Made by a program: the position numbers and the translations under genes
In this document: positions 6,112 to 12,472 of the stretch, one piece after another
How the letters are laid out: the number at the start of each line of letters is the position of its first letter
How positions within the stretch are numbered: the first letter of the stretch is position 1
From: Campylobacteraceae bacterium
GTDB taxonomy: Bacteria > Campylobacterota > Campylobacteria > Campylobacterales > Sulfurovaceae
Assembly: GCA_026985655.1 (NCBI GenBank)
Contig: JALSQB010000093.1
Span: forward strand, 1-12,472
Direction of reading: 5' to 3'
Length of the DNA stretch: 12,472 nucleotides
Notes under the pieces: generated by a model
What the model was told of the DNA's origin: nothing
Databases searched by the model: none
What the model saw: the letters and a program-made list of their open reading frames with translations, nothing else

Positions 6112-7053
6112 ATGCTAGATTGTGCAATTATTGGTGGGGGACCTGCAGGTCTTACAGCTGGGCTTTATGCGACACGTGGTGGTTTACAAAATGTAACAAT
6201 ATTTGACGATGGGGTACTTGGTGGACAAATTACCAAGAGTTCAGAGATTGAAAACTACCCTGGTTTTTTTGACAACACAAAAACAGGCTTAGATTTTATG
6301 GAATCATGGCAAAAGCAGTGTTTTGCTTTTGGCTTAAAGCATGAATACAAACGTGTTAAACGTATAGAGAAAAAAGAAGAACATTTTAATGTGTTCTTTG
6401 AAAATGGTGAAAGAGTAGAAGCGATGACCGTAATTGTTGCCACAGGTTCAACACCAAGAAGAGCAGGATTTAATGGAGAAGATGAGTTTTATGGCAAAGG
6501 AGTGAGTACTTGTGCTACTTGTGATGGCTTCTTCTACAAAGACAAACCTGTAACTGTTTTAGGTGGAGGAGACACGGCATTAGAAGAGGCATTTTATCTC
6601 TCTAATATCTGTTCAGATGTCTATGTCGTACATCGAAGAGATGAATTTAGAGCAGCACCTCCCACACTCAACAGAGCAATAAAAAAAGAGAACATTCACC
6701 TCATTACCAACTCTGTCATAGAAGAGGCATATGGGGGAATGATGGGGCTTGATGGGGTCAAAATTAAAAATACCCAAACCGATGAGATTACCGACATGAA
6801 AAACACAGGATTGTTTGTATTTGTAGGACTCAATGTAAACAATGAAGTACTCAAAGATGAAGAGGGGAAATTTATCTGTGAGACAAATGAGCAAGGTCAA
6901 GTCGTGGTGGACTTAAATATGAATACTTCACTTAAAGGGCTTTTTGTTGCAGGTGACCTACGCATAAACGCACCAAAACAAGTGGTCTCTGCCGCTGGTG
7001 ATGGTGCAATTACAGCACTTCAAGTTATTTCTTATTTACAAGAGATGCAGTAA
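6112..7053 (+). CDS. trxB: Thioredoxin reductase (NADPH, FAD)
   Basis: 313 aa, the usual length of low-Mr bacterial TrxB. It has the FAD-binding GGGPAG (8-13), the redox-active CATC (C134-C137) inside the NADPH domain, the NADPH site GGGDTA (151-156) with HRRDEFRA (174-181), and the C-terminal FAD-binding GD (281-282) followed by KQVVSAAGDG. It passes electrons from NADPH through FAD to thioredoxin, matching the trxA gene just upstream. The HRR motif supports NADPH use over ferredoxin-type reductases. AAGGA at 6100-6104 is the ribosome site. A TATAAT at 6092-6097 is too close to the start codon to be the promoter. Confidence 0.96.
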   Translation: MLDCAIIGGGPAGLTAGLYATRGGLQNVTIFDDGVLGGQITKSSEIENYPGFFDNTKTGLDFMESWQKQCFAFGLKHEYKRVKRIEKKEEHFNVFFENGERVEAMTVIVATGSTPRRAGFNGEDEFYGKGVSTCATCDGFFYKDKPVTVLGGGDTALEEAFYLSNICSDVYVVHRRDEFRAAPPTLNRAIKKENIHLITNSVIEEAYGGMMGLDGVKIKNTQTDEITDMKNTGLFVFVGLNVNNEVLKDEEGKFICETNEQGQVVVDLNMNTSLKGLFVAGDLRINAPKQVVSAAGDGAITALQVISYLQEMQ

Positions 7054-7073
7054 ACTTTACATCGCTAGTTCAA

Positions 7074-7520
7074 TTAAAAAAGATTAGCCTCTTCATTTTC
7101 AATAAATGTTTCTAAAGCAGGATTGACTTCTTCTTTAGGACTATCTATCCCTTCTGTTCCCTCTTCCTCCAAAGGTAAAGTTTGGGCAATAGGGTAGTCG
7201 CTTATCTCATCTTGTGGAATAACAAGCTCTTCATCATTTAAAAAATTTTCACCCCTACCCACTTCTAATGCAATGTATTCAGAAGCTTCATTACTTATAC
7301 TTTGATTTTTATCCTCGTCTATTTGTGGTGTAGAAGCCATTTCAATCTTCTTTTTACTAGACAATGGGGGGTGAGACATTGGGGTATTTACCGTTACAAC
7401 AACTTTTTTCTTTGCAATTAGCTCTTTCTCTTTTTGAAAAGTACCATAAGCATAATAGACTAGCCCCATAAAGATGGCAAGAAGAACAAGTAAGAGTTTA
7501 GTGAAAATTGAAGATTTCAT
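7074..7520 (-). CDS. Membrane-anchored acidic protein of unknown function
   Basis: 148 aa; I do not recognise the family. The N-terminus has one hydrophobic helix (about residues 8-26, LLLVLLAIFMGLVYYAYG) after a short KSS..K head, so it is a signal anchor with the rest probably in the periplasm. A Lys-rich stretch (28-39) follows, then a low-complexity region rich in Glu, Asp, Ser and Pro (residues 60-148, for example LEEEGTEG and SPKEEVNPALE), probably disordered. No catalytic motif is visible. The start is supported by an AAAGGA ribosome site just upstream. The gene ends 20 bp from trxB, in the opposite direction, and follows the QueF-like gene after 62 bp. It may be a lineage-specific linker or envelope protein. 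Confidence 0.65.
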   Translation of the reverse strand: MKSSIFTKLLLVLLAIFMGLVYYAYGTFQKEKELIAKKKVVVTVNTPMSHPPLSSKKKIEMASTPQIDEDKNQSISNEASEYIALEVGRGENFLNDEELVIPQDEISDYPIAQTLPLEEEGTEGIDSPKEEVNPALETFIENEEANLF

Positions 7521-7582
7521 TTTTTATGTTCCTTTTTGTTTATAAAAAATCATTAATCAAAGTGTACTCCTAAAAAGCTAAT

Positions 7583-7939
7583 TTAAACTTGAAAAAACCT
7601 ATTTTTAAGTGTCGGTTCAAATTCAAATCCAAATAAAAGGCGTTGTTGAATGCCTCCTCGTGCAGTAAGGTCAATAACAACACCTAAATTGTTACTCTCT
7701 ATGCTTTGCTCAATGGTGCTAAAAATTTCATGAGCAATATCTTCAGCATAAAAAGTTTGTGTACGCAAGGAAGTAATGTATTTTTTAAAATCTAACAAGT
7801 CAAAACTCTCTCCCACACTTTGAAACTGAACATGCAGTGTCCCTCGGTAGGGTTGCCCACTTTTACCTAAAAAAAGCAGTTCGGGTGAGCTAAAGGTTAT
7901 TGTTGTCTCTTTTTGAATAATTATTTTTTTGAGTTTCAT
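7583..7939 (-). CDS. QueF-like T-fold protein lacking the catalytic cysteine (putative)
   Basis: 118 aa, no cysteine. I assign no enzyme function. Residues 48-106 can be aligned by eye with the second half of the neighbouring QueF: F..KKYI.SL then FYAEDIAHEIF then VVIDLTARGGIQQR, against LKLYLFSF, FHEDVVNKIG and IIGLFYPRGNISIH. This is the pattern of the tunnelling (T-)fold shared by QueF, FolE and related proteins. The catalytic Cys/Asp half and the ESKS motif are absent, so it is unlikely to reduce preQ0 by itself. It starts 2 bp after the queF stop, so it is almost certainly co-translated, and may be a QueF partner or a binding protein for deazapurines or pterins. It may equally be an unrelated fold. 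Confidence 0.6.
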   Translation of the reverse strand: MKLKKIIIQKETTITFSSPELLFLGKSGQPYRGTLHVQFQSVGESFDLLDFKKYITSLRTQTFYAEDIAHEIFSTIEQSIESNNLGVVIDLTARGGIQQRLLFGFEFEPTLKNRFFQV

Positions 7940-7941
7940 TG

Positions 7942-8427
7942 TTACCCAACTCTTTTAGGATTTAAATTATGATTCATAAAACGATGTGCTTTAATGTTTT
8001 GGTAGTGTTCTTCTTCATTCGCATAAAAAAAACTAGGGTGAATACTAATGTTCCCTCGTGGATAAAAAAGCCCAATAATTTCTAAATATTTTGGGTTCAT
8101 CAAGGCAACTAAATCTTTGCCTATTTTATTCACAACATCTTCATGGAACTCACCATTATTTAAAAATGAAAAAAGATACAGTTTAAGTGACTTACTCTCA
8201 ACCATTTTAAGCTTAGGAATATAGTTAATAATCAGCGTTCCAAAGTCGGGTTGATTGGTAATGGGGCAAAGAGAACTAAACTCATCAGCATTGAGCGTCA
8301 CCCAATAGTCTTGTTCGGGGTGAGCATTTTCAAACGTTTCTAAAAGTTTAGGATTATAAACATATTGGTAGTTGGTTTTTGTTGCACCTAGACTTTTAAG
8401 CTCTTCTTCTCTGTTTATCTTTGGCAA
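7942..8427 (-). CDS. queF: NADPH-dependent 7-cyano-7-deazaguanine (preQ0) reductase
   Basis: 161 aa, the short single-domain (YkvM-like, type I) form. Family motifs are clear: the catalytic Cys C54 in SSLCPITNQPDFG with D61, the QueF signature ESKSLKLY at 77-84 and FHED at 94-97. It reduces the nitrile of preQ0 to preQ1 in queuosine synthesis, a modification of the tRNA wobble base. In the usual PRGGISI block it reads PRGNISI (123-129). The start is TTG at 8427: the strand reads AAAAGGAGAAGCC then TTG, a strong ribosome site with correct spacing, and no ATG is better placed. It is the first gene of a three-gene minus-strand unit and is divergent from dapB. Confidence 0.95.
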   Translation of the reverse strand: MPKINREEELKSLGATKTNYQYVYNPKLLETFENAHPEQDYWVTLNADEFSSLCPITNQPDFGTLIINYIPKLKMVESKSLKLYLFSFLNNGEFHEDVVNKIGKDLVALMNPKYLEIIGLFYPRGNISIHPSFFYANEEEHYQNIKAHRFMNHNLNPKRVG

Positions 8428-8450
8428 GGCTTCTCCTTTTAAAAATTATT

Positions 8451-8493
8451 TTGACAGTTTAACAAGATTACATTATAGAACTTCTTGTATAAT
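8451..8493 (+). promoter_or_regulatory. Promoter region for dapB-purF
   Basis: TTGACA at 8451-8456 and TATAGA at 8474-8479 are 17 bp apart. A second consensus -10, TATAAT at 8488-8493, lies 29 bp before the dapB ATG. Either or both could drive the dapB-purF unit. Confidence 0.55.
8472..8477 (-). promoter_or_regulatory. Possible -10 element for queF
   Basis: Read on the minus strand this is TATAAT, about 45 bp before the queF TTG. It has no convincing -35 and overlaps the dapB promoter, so the two divergent promoters may compete. Confidence 0.35.
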
Positions 8494-8522
8494 TCTCACA
8501 TAATTTAACGCTAGGACATACA

Positions 8523-9290
8523 ATGACAAAAGTCGGCATTTTAGGTAGCACAGGGCGTGTTGGTGAACACCTTATAAACAACATTCAAGAGACAGAGGGC
8601 TTAGAGTTGGCTGTTTTACATGTTTTTTCTGAACTAAAAACTTCAGTTCCTGAGTCTGTTTTGATAACCAATGACATGGAAACACTTTTAAAAAACTGTG
8701 ATGTGGTTATTGATTTTTCAGCACCTGAAGCAACCCAATCTTTGTTTGAATCAGCACTAAAGCACCCTACTCCTTTGGTAGTAGCAACCACTGGTTTTAC
8801 TGAACATCAAAAAAATCTCATGGCTGAAGTAGCTGAAAATATGCCTATACTTTATGCGTCAAATATGTCAGCAGGAATTGCCTTGTTAAAGCAATTAGTA
8901 GAGCAAGTGGCATCTACCTTAAAAGACTTTGACATTGAGATTGTAGAGCAACATCATCGCCATAAAGTAGATTCTCCCTCTGGAACAGCACTCACTTTAG
9001 GAGAGTTTGCCGCCAAAGGTAGAGGTTTAGACCTTGATGCTGTTCGCATCTCTGGACGAGATGGTCAAATAGGAGCGAGAACCAAAGATGAAATCGCCGT
9101 GATGGCACTACGTGGAGGTGACATTGTGGGTCGTCATACCGTTGGTTTTTACAATGATGGTGAGTATTTAGAGTTAAATCACACCGCAACCAATCGACAA
9201 ACTTTCTCTAAAGGGGCAATTCGAGCAGCTTCTTGGTTGGTAAGTCAAGAGAGTGGAATGTACAGTATTAACGACTGTCTAGGAATATAA
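8523..9290 (+). CDS. dapB: 4-hydroxy-tetrahydrodipicolinate reductase
   Basis: 255 aa, normal for DapB. It has the N-terminal nucleotide-binding loop GSTGRVG (8-14, family G.(S/A)GRMG) and the substrate site EQHHRHKVDSPSGTA (142-156) with H144 as general acid and K148 as its partner, followed by LRGGDIVGRHTV (197-208), also family-typical. It performs the NAD(P)H-dependent reduction step of the diaminopimelate/lysine pathway, supplying both lysine and the peptidoglycan cross-linking amino acid. It starts at ATG 8523 behind the sigma70-type sites and ends 1 bp before purF, so the two are co-transcribed. Confidence 0.97.
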   Translation: MTKVGILGSTGRVGEHLINNIQETEGLELAVLHVFSELKTSVPESVLITNDMETLLKNCDVVIDFSAPEATQSLFESALKHPTPLVVATTGFTEHQKNLMAEVAENMPILYASNMSAGIALLKQLVEQVASTLKDFDIEIVEQHHRHKVDSPSGTALTLGEFAAKGRGLDLDAVRISGRDGQIGARTKDEIAVMALRGGDIVGRHTVGFYNDGEYLELNHTATNRQTFSKGAIRAASWLVSQESGMYSINDCLGI

Positions 9291-9291
9291 T

Positions 9292-10662
9292 ATGTGTGCA
9301 GTAGTTGGCGTTTTTGGCGTAGAGAATGCATCTCAGTTGGCATATTATGCCTTGTTTGCCATGCAACATCGTGGGCAAGAATCTACAGGTATCTCTTCTT
9401 CTGATGGAGAGCGAATACACCTCATAAAAAAGCGTGGTTTGGTTACAGAAGTTTTTCACCAAGGGCGTTTAAAACTGCTTGAGGGGTCGTGTGCCATTGG
9501 ACATAACCGTTACTCAACAGCAGGAAAAGACTCCGTACTCGATGCCCAACCTGTCTTTGCTAAGTACAAATTGGGTGAGATTTCAGTCGCACATAACGGA
9601 AACCTAAGTAACAAGTTTGAAGTACGTGACAGACTCATTGAAAAAGGGGCAATTTTTCAAACAGGTATGGACACAGAGAACATTGTTCATCTTATTGCTA
9701 AGAGTTCGCAAGAGAAGTTAAAAGACCGTATTAAAGATATGCTTACTAAAATTGAGGGGGCATATTGTCTCATTATCCAAAGTCGTAGTAAAATGTTTGT
9801 GGTACGTGACCGTTTTGGTATTCGTCCTTTGAGTTTGGGTAAGCTTAAAAATGGTGGCTACATTGTGGCAAGTGAAACCTGTGCTTTTGACTTAGTAGGT
9901 GCAGAGTTTGTACGTGATGTCAAGCCAGGGGAGATGCTTACTTTTGAACAAGGAAAAGAGCCAAAATCAGAGATGATATTTGAGTCAGACCCCCACCCTT
10001 GTGCTTTTGAGTACATCTACTTTGCCCGACCAGACTCCATCATTGCAGGGAAAACGGTTTACAATATGCGTTTAGAGATGGGTAAACAGTTAGCCAAAGA
10101 GACCCCTGCTAAGATTGACCTAGTCTTACCTGTGCCAGACTCTGGGGTAGCTGCAGCCAAAGGCTATGCCGATGGCATGGGTGTACCGTTTGAGATGGGC
10201 ATTGTGCGTAACCACTATGTGGGGCGAACTTTCATTGAACCTACCCAAGAGATACGTGACTTAAAAGTCAAACTCAAACTCTCTCCCATTAAAGACATGA
10301 TAAAAGGAAAAAGCGTTGCCATTGTCGATGACTCTTTGGTACGTGGAACAACCTCACTTCAAATCGTGCGAATGCTCAAAGAAGCAGGAGCTTCTGAAGT
10401 TCACATGCGAATTGCCTCCCCAGAGATTAAGTTTCCTTGTCGTTACGGCATAGACACAGCCTCAAAAGATGAACTCATCTCTGCGTACAAAAGTGTAGAA
10501 GAGGTGCGTGAGTACATCGGTGCTGATTCTCTTGGATTTTTGTCGATTGACGGGCTAAAAGCCTCTTTAGGAGATGACACCAACTACTCATTGGTCTCTT
10601 TTGATGGTAACTACTTTGCAGGAGGCAATGAAAACTCTGCTGGATGTAGTAGTTATGGGTGA
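9292..10662 (+). CDS. purF: Amidophosphoribosyltransferase (glutamine PRPP amidotransferase)
   Basis: 456 aa. It makes 5-phosphoribosylamine from PRPP and glutamine, the first committed step of purine synthesis. The glutaminase domain begins MCAVVGVFG, so Cys2 becomes the N-terminal nucleophile after Met removal, with no propeptide. QHRGQES (25-31) and SVAHNGNL (98-105) belong to the Ntn site. The PRPP loop IVDDSLVRGTTS is at 344-355. Of the four cysteines that hold the 4Fe-4S cluster in the Bacillus-type enzyme, two are kept (C237 in HPCAFEY, C383 in FPCRYGID). The C-terminal CxxC position reads SLVSFDGNY (433-441), with Ser at both sites. An oxygen-insensitive or cluster-free enzyme is likely. 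It follows dapB by 1 bp and is followed by a clear terminator. Confidence 0.97.
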   Translation: MCAVVGVFGVENASQLAYYALFAMQHRGQESTGISSSDGERIHLIKKRGLVTEVFHQGRLKLLEGSCAIGHNRYSTAGKDSVLDAQPVFAKYKLGEISVAHNGNLSNKFEVRDRLIEKGAIFQTGMDTENIVHLIAKSSQEKLKDRIKDMLTKIEGAYCLIIQSRSKMFVVRDRFGIRPLSLGKLKNGGYIVASETCAFDLVGAEFVRDVKPGEMLTFEQGKEPKSEMIFESDPHPCAFEYIYFARPDSIIAGKTVYNMRLEMGKQLAKETPAKIDLVLPVPDSGVAAAKGYADGMGVPFEMGIVRNHYVGRTFIEPTQEIRDLKVKLKLSPIKDMIKGKSVAIVDDSLVRGTTSLQIVRMLKEAGASEVHMRIASPEIKFPCRYGIDTASKDELISAYKSVEEVREYIGADSLGFLSIDGLKASLGDDTNYSLVSFDGNYFAGGNENSAGCSSYG

Positions 10663-10675
10663 AAGATTAGCGAAT

Positions 10676-10703
10676 AAGAGGTAAACTTGCTTTACCTCTT
10701 TTT
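10676..10703 (+). terminator. Intrinsic terminator of dapB-purF
   Basis: A perfect 10-bp stem (10676-10685 pairing with 10691-10700) with the loop CTTGC, then a T-run continuing to 10703, lies 14 bp after the purF stop. The minus-strand operon ends just beyond it, so it also separates the convergent units. Confidence 0.85.
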
Positions 10704-10734
10704 CCATATTTTAAAACACTCAAGAAAAAAGTGC

Positions 10735-11406
10735 TTACTTCCCCGTATCCAATAACTTCAAATCTTTCACAGCATCTCTTACCTTAGTCATAAAGGCATC
10801 TCCTGGGTCAGATTTTTTGGTTCGGTAGCCTTTATCTAACTCTAACCATAAGTCAGAACCGTCCATCTCTTTGTACTCATGGTGTCCTATTAAGTGGGTA
10901 ATCGTGGCGTATTTCTCTTTTAAGTAACGCACCAACGCAATGTTAGATTTTAACTGTGCAGGAGTGAGGTCATCTTTTTTGTTTCCACTTCCTCCCACAT
11001 TTTCTACCCCAATACTAGAGTAATTTAAACCAATCACATGGCGTGCCATCCAATTTTCTGGCATGAGTCGGTAGATTGTTCCATCACGGCTTATTAGAAA
11101 TTGAGACGATACATTAAGTGCTGAGGCTTTAGCAATGTCTTTTCGGTCGGAAAAAAGTCTTTGAGGTTTTAAACGATTAAAACTCTTCTCAAAACTCATG
11201 TCAGCCGTCCAGTGAAGCACAATGATTTTAGGTTCTATCTCAATGTTCTCGACCTCAAAACCGTAATGTTTTTTAATATACTCTTTGGTGAGGTCAATAC
11301 GTTCTTGCCCAAAGTCAATGGGTTTATCTATAATTTTAATCTCACTTGCTTCATTGGCACATGCCAAAAAAGTTAATGCACTTAATGTCAATAATATTTT
11401 TTTCAT
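10735..11406 (-). CDS. N-acetylmuramoyl-L-alanine amidase (Amidase_2 / AmpD-AmiD type), exported
   Basis: 223 aa with a signal peptide of about 15 residues. C16 in FLAC could be a lipobox cysteine, as in lipoprotein AmiD, but F at -3 is poor, so soluble periplasmic export is possible. The Amidase_2 (PGRP-like) zinc ligands are visible: H65 in VLHWTA, H175 in IGHHEYK and D200 in KSDPGDAF. SRDGTIYRLMPENWMARHVIG (106-126) and SSIGVENVG (130-138) are family blocks. It should cleave the amide between MurNAc and L-Ala in peptidoglycan or its fragments. The start overlaps the stop of the upstream Amidase_3-like gene by 4 bp (ATGA), indicating joint translation. The convergent purF terminator lies beyond its end. 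Confidence 0.9.
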   Translation of the reverse strand: MKKILLTLSALTFLACANEASEIKIIDKPIDFGQERIDLTKEYIKKHYGFEVENIEIEPKIIVLHWTADMSFEKSFNRLKPQRLFSDRKDIAKASALNVSSQFLISRDGTIYRLMPENWMARHVIGLNYSSIGVENVGGSGNKKDDLTPAQLKSNIALVRYLKEKYATITHLIGHHEYKEMDGSDLWLELDKGYRTKKSDPGDAFMTKVRDAVKDLKLLDTGK

Positions 11407-12002
11407 CTTTTTAATTCCTTAATTATAAAATAGGCTATTTTACTTGCCACTTCGCCGAGTCTTGGTTTGAGCCAATCGGTCTGTTTTTTACACGTTATCT
11501 CACCTAACTCTAAAACTAAAAAGCCTTTAGAGGTGGTGACTTTGGAAAAGCCATAATAGTGACTTAAGTTCTTAGTATAGTTATCTTTATGCCATTTAAA
11601 GGGAAAAAACTTCCCATACTCTTTTCGCCAATGTCTTGCTAAAACAGTAGAAGCATTAGAGCCATCATGTCCAATAGATGCTCCTGTCTTACACTCTTTT
11701 TCAGAACCATCAAAATGAATGGCAACAGCTAAGACAGCACTGGTTGTAGGGATTTTTGCCCCTACTCTCTCTACTGCTATGCCTCTTTTTCTTAAAATAT
11801 CTTCCACTCTTATGGCAACGCGTTCGTTCCATTTAGATTCTATCAAACCATTGTGTACTGAACCAATATTTCCCGTGGTTCTTCCCACATGACCTGCTTG
11901 AATGAGTACTGTTGTGTTTAAACCTCTCCCACTCCAAATGGCATAGATTAACAAAGCAAACATTCCCCATGCCAAAAACATTAAAACTTTTCTATCATTC
12001 AC
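11403..12002 (-). CDS. Amidase_3-like putative N-acetylmuramoyl-L-alanine amidase, membrane-anchored
   Basis: 199 aa with an N-terminal hydrophobic helix (about 7-23) that probably anchors it to the inner membrane with the enzyme in the periplasm. The rest resembles the Amidase_3 (AmiA/B/C) zinc fold: H38 in IQAGHVG (family DPGHGG), E55 in LIESKWN, H96 in VAIHFDGS (family SIHAN) and a Glu near the end in LVLELGEIT (E165; family VE.GF.SN). It is a divergent, minimal member with an unusual GHVGRTTGN opening, so activity is likely but unproven. The start is GTG at 12002, with a GGGGGAG ribosome site about 8 bases ahead. It sits 21 bp after the NamZ gene and overlaps the next amidase by 4 bp. Confidence 0.75.
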   Translation of the reverse strand: MNDRKVLMFLAWGMFALLIYAIWSGRGLNTTVLIQAGHVGRTTGNIGSVHNGLIESKWNERVAIRVEDILRKRGIAVERVGAKIPTTSAVLAVAIHFDGSEKECKTGASIGHDGSNASTVLARHWRKEYGKFFPFKWHKDNYTKNLSHYYGFSKVTTSKGFLVLELGEITCKKQTDWLKPRLGEVASKIAYFIIKELKR

Positions 12003-12023
12003 CGATGTTCTCCCCCTTTAAGT

Positions 12024-12472
12024 TTACGGATATAGCAGATACTTTTGACGTATCTGTTTAAATCTATTTAAGCCTTTTTGCCAACTTTGTTTGATTTGTT
12101 TGGCACTTTTCCCTGCTAACACAGCTCTTCGTAAGCTATTTGAGCCTGCTAGTTTATCTATGAAGTGGTTCTTTAAAAAAAACTTCTTTTTATAAGGGTA
12201 ATGCTTATAAGCATCTAATAAATAATTTAAGTTAATGCCCCCATAAGCATCGGTTGGCTCAAATGACAAATCTACTCCATAACATTTTTTATTTTGATGT
12301 TTTGGGTGTTTTGCTCCTTCACGTGAAATCGGCGTAAAAGAGAATTTTTTCTTCGTATAGTAAGGCGAACCATAGAGCTGAAACTGTTGCATTGTTCCTC
12401 GTCCAGCTGAGAAAGTTGTTCCCTCAAAAAATGCCAACGAGGGGTAGAGATAGACCGACAAATCATTAGGTA
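12024..12472 (-). CDS. NamZ-type exo-beta-N-acetylmuramidase (DUF1343, GH171), 5' end outside window
   Basis: The frame is open to the right edge, so only the C-terminal 148 or so residues are seen. The TTG inside the window is an internal Leu codon (PNDLSVYLYPSL), not a start. LYPSLAFFEGTTFSAGRGT then FQLYGSPYY match the DUF1343 signature (YPG.CLFEGTN.S.GRGT...F...G.P). KCYGVDLSF and a C-terminal helix ending FKQIRQKYLLYP also fit. NamZ enzymes remove non-reducing terminal MurNAc from peptide-free glycan strands in cell-wall recycling. Two amidases that would strip the peptides follow at 21 bp and by overlap, a consistent functional set. Only the N-terminal catalytic part is missing from view, so activity cannot be judged. 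Confidence 0.85.
   Translation of the reverse strand, partial: PNDLSVYLYPSLAFFEGTTFSAGRGTMQQFQLYGSPYYTKKKFSFTPISREGAKHPKHQNKKCYGVDLSFEPTDAYGGINLNYLLDAYKHYPYKKKFFLKNHFIDKLAGSNSLRRAVLAGKSAKQIKQSWQKGLNRFKQIRQKYLLYP

Noticed and set aside
6613..6900. Minus-strand open frame inside trxB
   Set aside because: Shadow of the strongly conserved trxB reading frame, with no recognisable protein features.
10717..10733. Short hairpin after the purF terminator
   Set aside because: Only a 4-bp stem with a long A-rich loop; too weak to call as a second terminator.
12459..12461. TTG as the start of the minus-strand gene at 12024
   Set aside because: The frame stays open to the window edge and the DUF1343 signature begins right at this point, so the codon is internal and the gene is truncated by the window.

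Overview
The window looks like a low-GC Campylobacterota (Epsilonproteobacteria) chromosome, probably from the Sulfurimonas/Arcobacter-type environmental lineages. The taxon is inferred from base composition, the style of the encoded proteins and the dapB-purF, trxA-trxB and queF housekeeping content; it was not tested by a search. It is gene-dense: no stretch over 300 bases lacks a gene, and I see no tRNA, rRNA, CRISPR array or insertion sequence.

Region 1 (2-4702, + strand) is the tail of a biosynthetic operon: a partial hotdog (FabZ/ApeI-like) dehydratase, a DarA-like flavodoxin-fold protein, a DarB-like ketosynthase III, a 133-aa protein of unknown function, a MipA/OmpV outer-membrane protein and a compact acyl-CoA/AMP ligase. 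Junctions are 4-bp overlap, 1-bp overlap, 15-bp gap, 9-bp gap and 13-bp overlap, so it reads as one transcription unit that starts left of the window. DarA+DarB make dialkylresorcinols, which in Bacteroidota are esterified to aryl polyenes to give flexirubins. The dehydratase and ligase are the kinds of enzyme found in aryl-polyene clusters. The cluster therefore probably makes a dialkylresorcinol or flexirubin-like membrane lipid/pigment. This is the most interesting part of the window.

Region 2 (4719-5537) is a phytanoyl-CoA dioxygenase-family Fe(II)/2-oxoglutarate enzyme. It follows the cluster after 52 bp and may have its own promoter.

Region 3 (5540-7053) is the thioredoxin system: trxA with a clear sigma70-type promoter and an inverted repeat in its leader, a strong stem-loop, then trxB.

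Region 4 (7074-8427, - strand) holds queF (preQ0 reductase), a small protein that resembles a catalytically dead QueF/T-fold half, and a membrane-anchored acidic protein of unknown function.

Region 5 (8451-10703, + strand) is dapB-purF (lysine/DAP and purine synthesis), closed by a good intrinsic terminator. PurF keeps two of the four cysteines that bind the Fe-S cluster in the Bacillus-type enzyme; the CxxC pair is replaced by Ser.

Region 6 (10735-12472, - strand) is a murein-processing operon: the C-terminal part of a NamZ-type (DUF1343, GH171) exo-muramidase, an Amidase_3-like protein and an Amidase_2 protein. These would cut both the glycan and the peptide side of peptidoglycan fragments.
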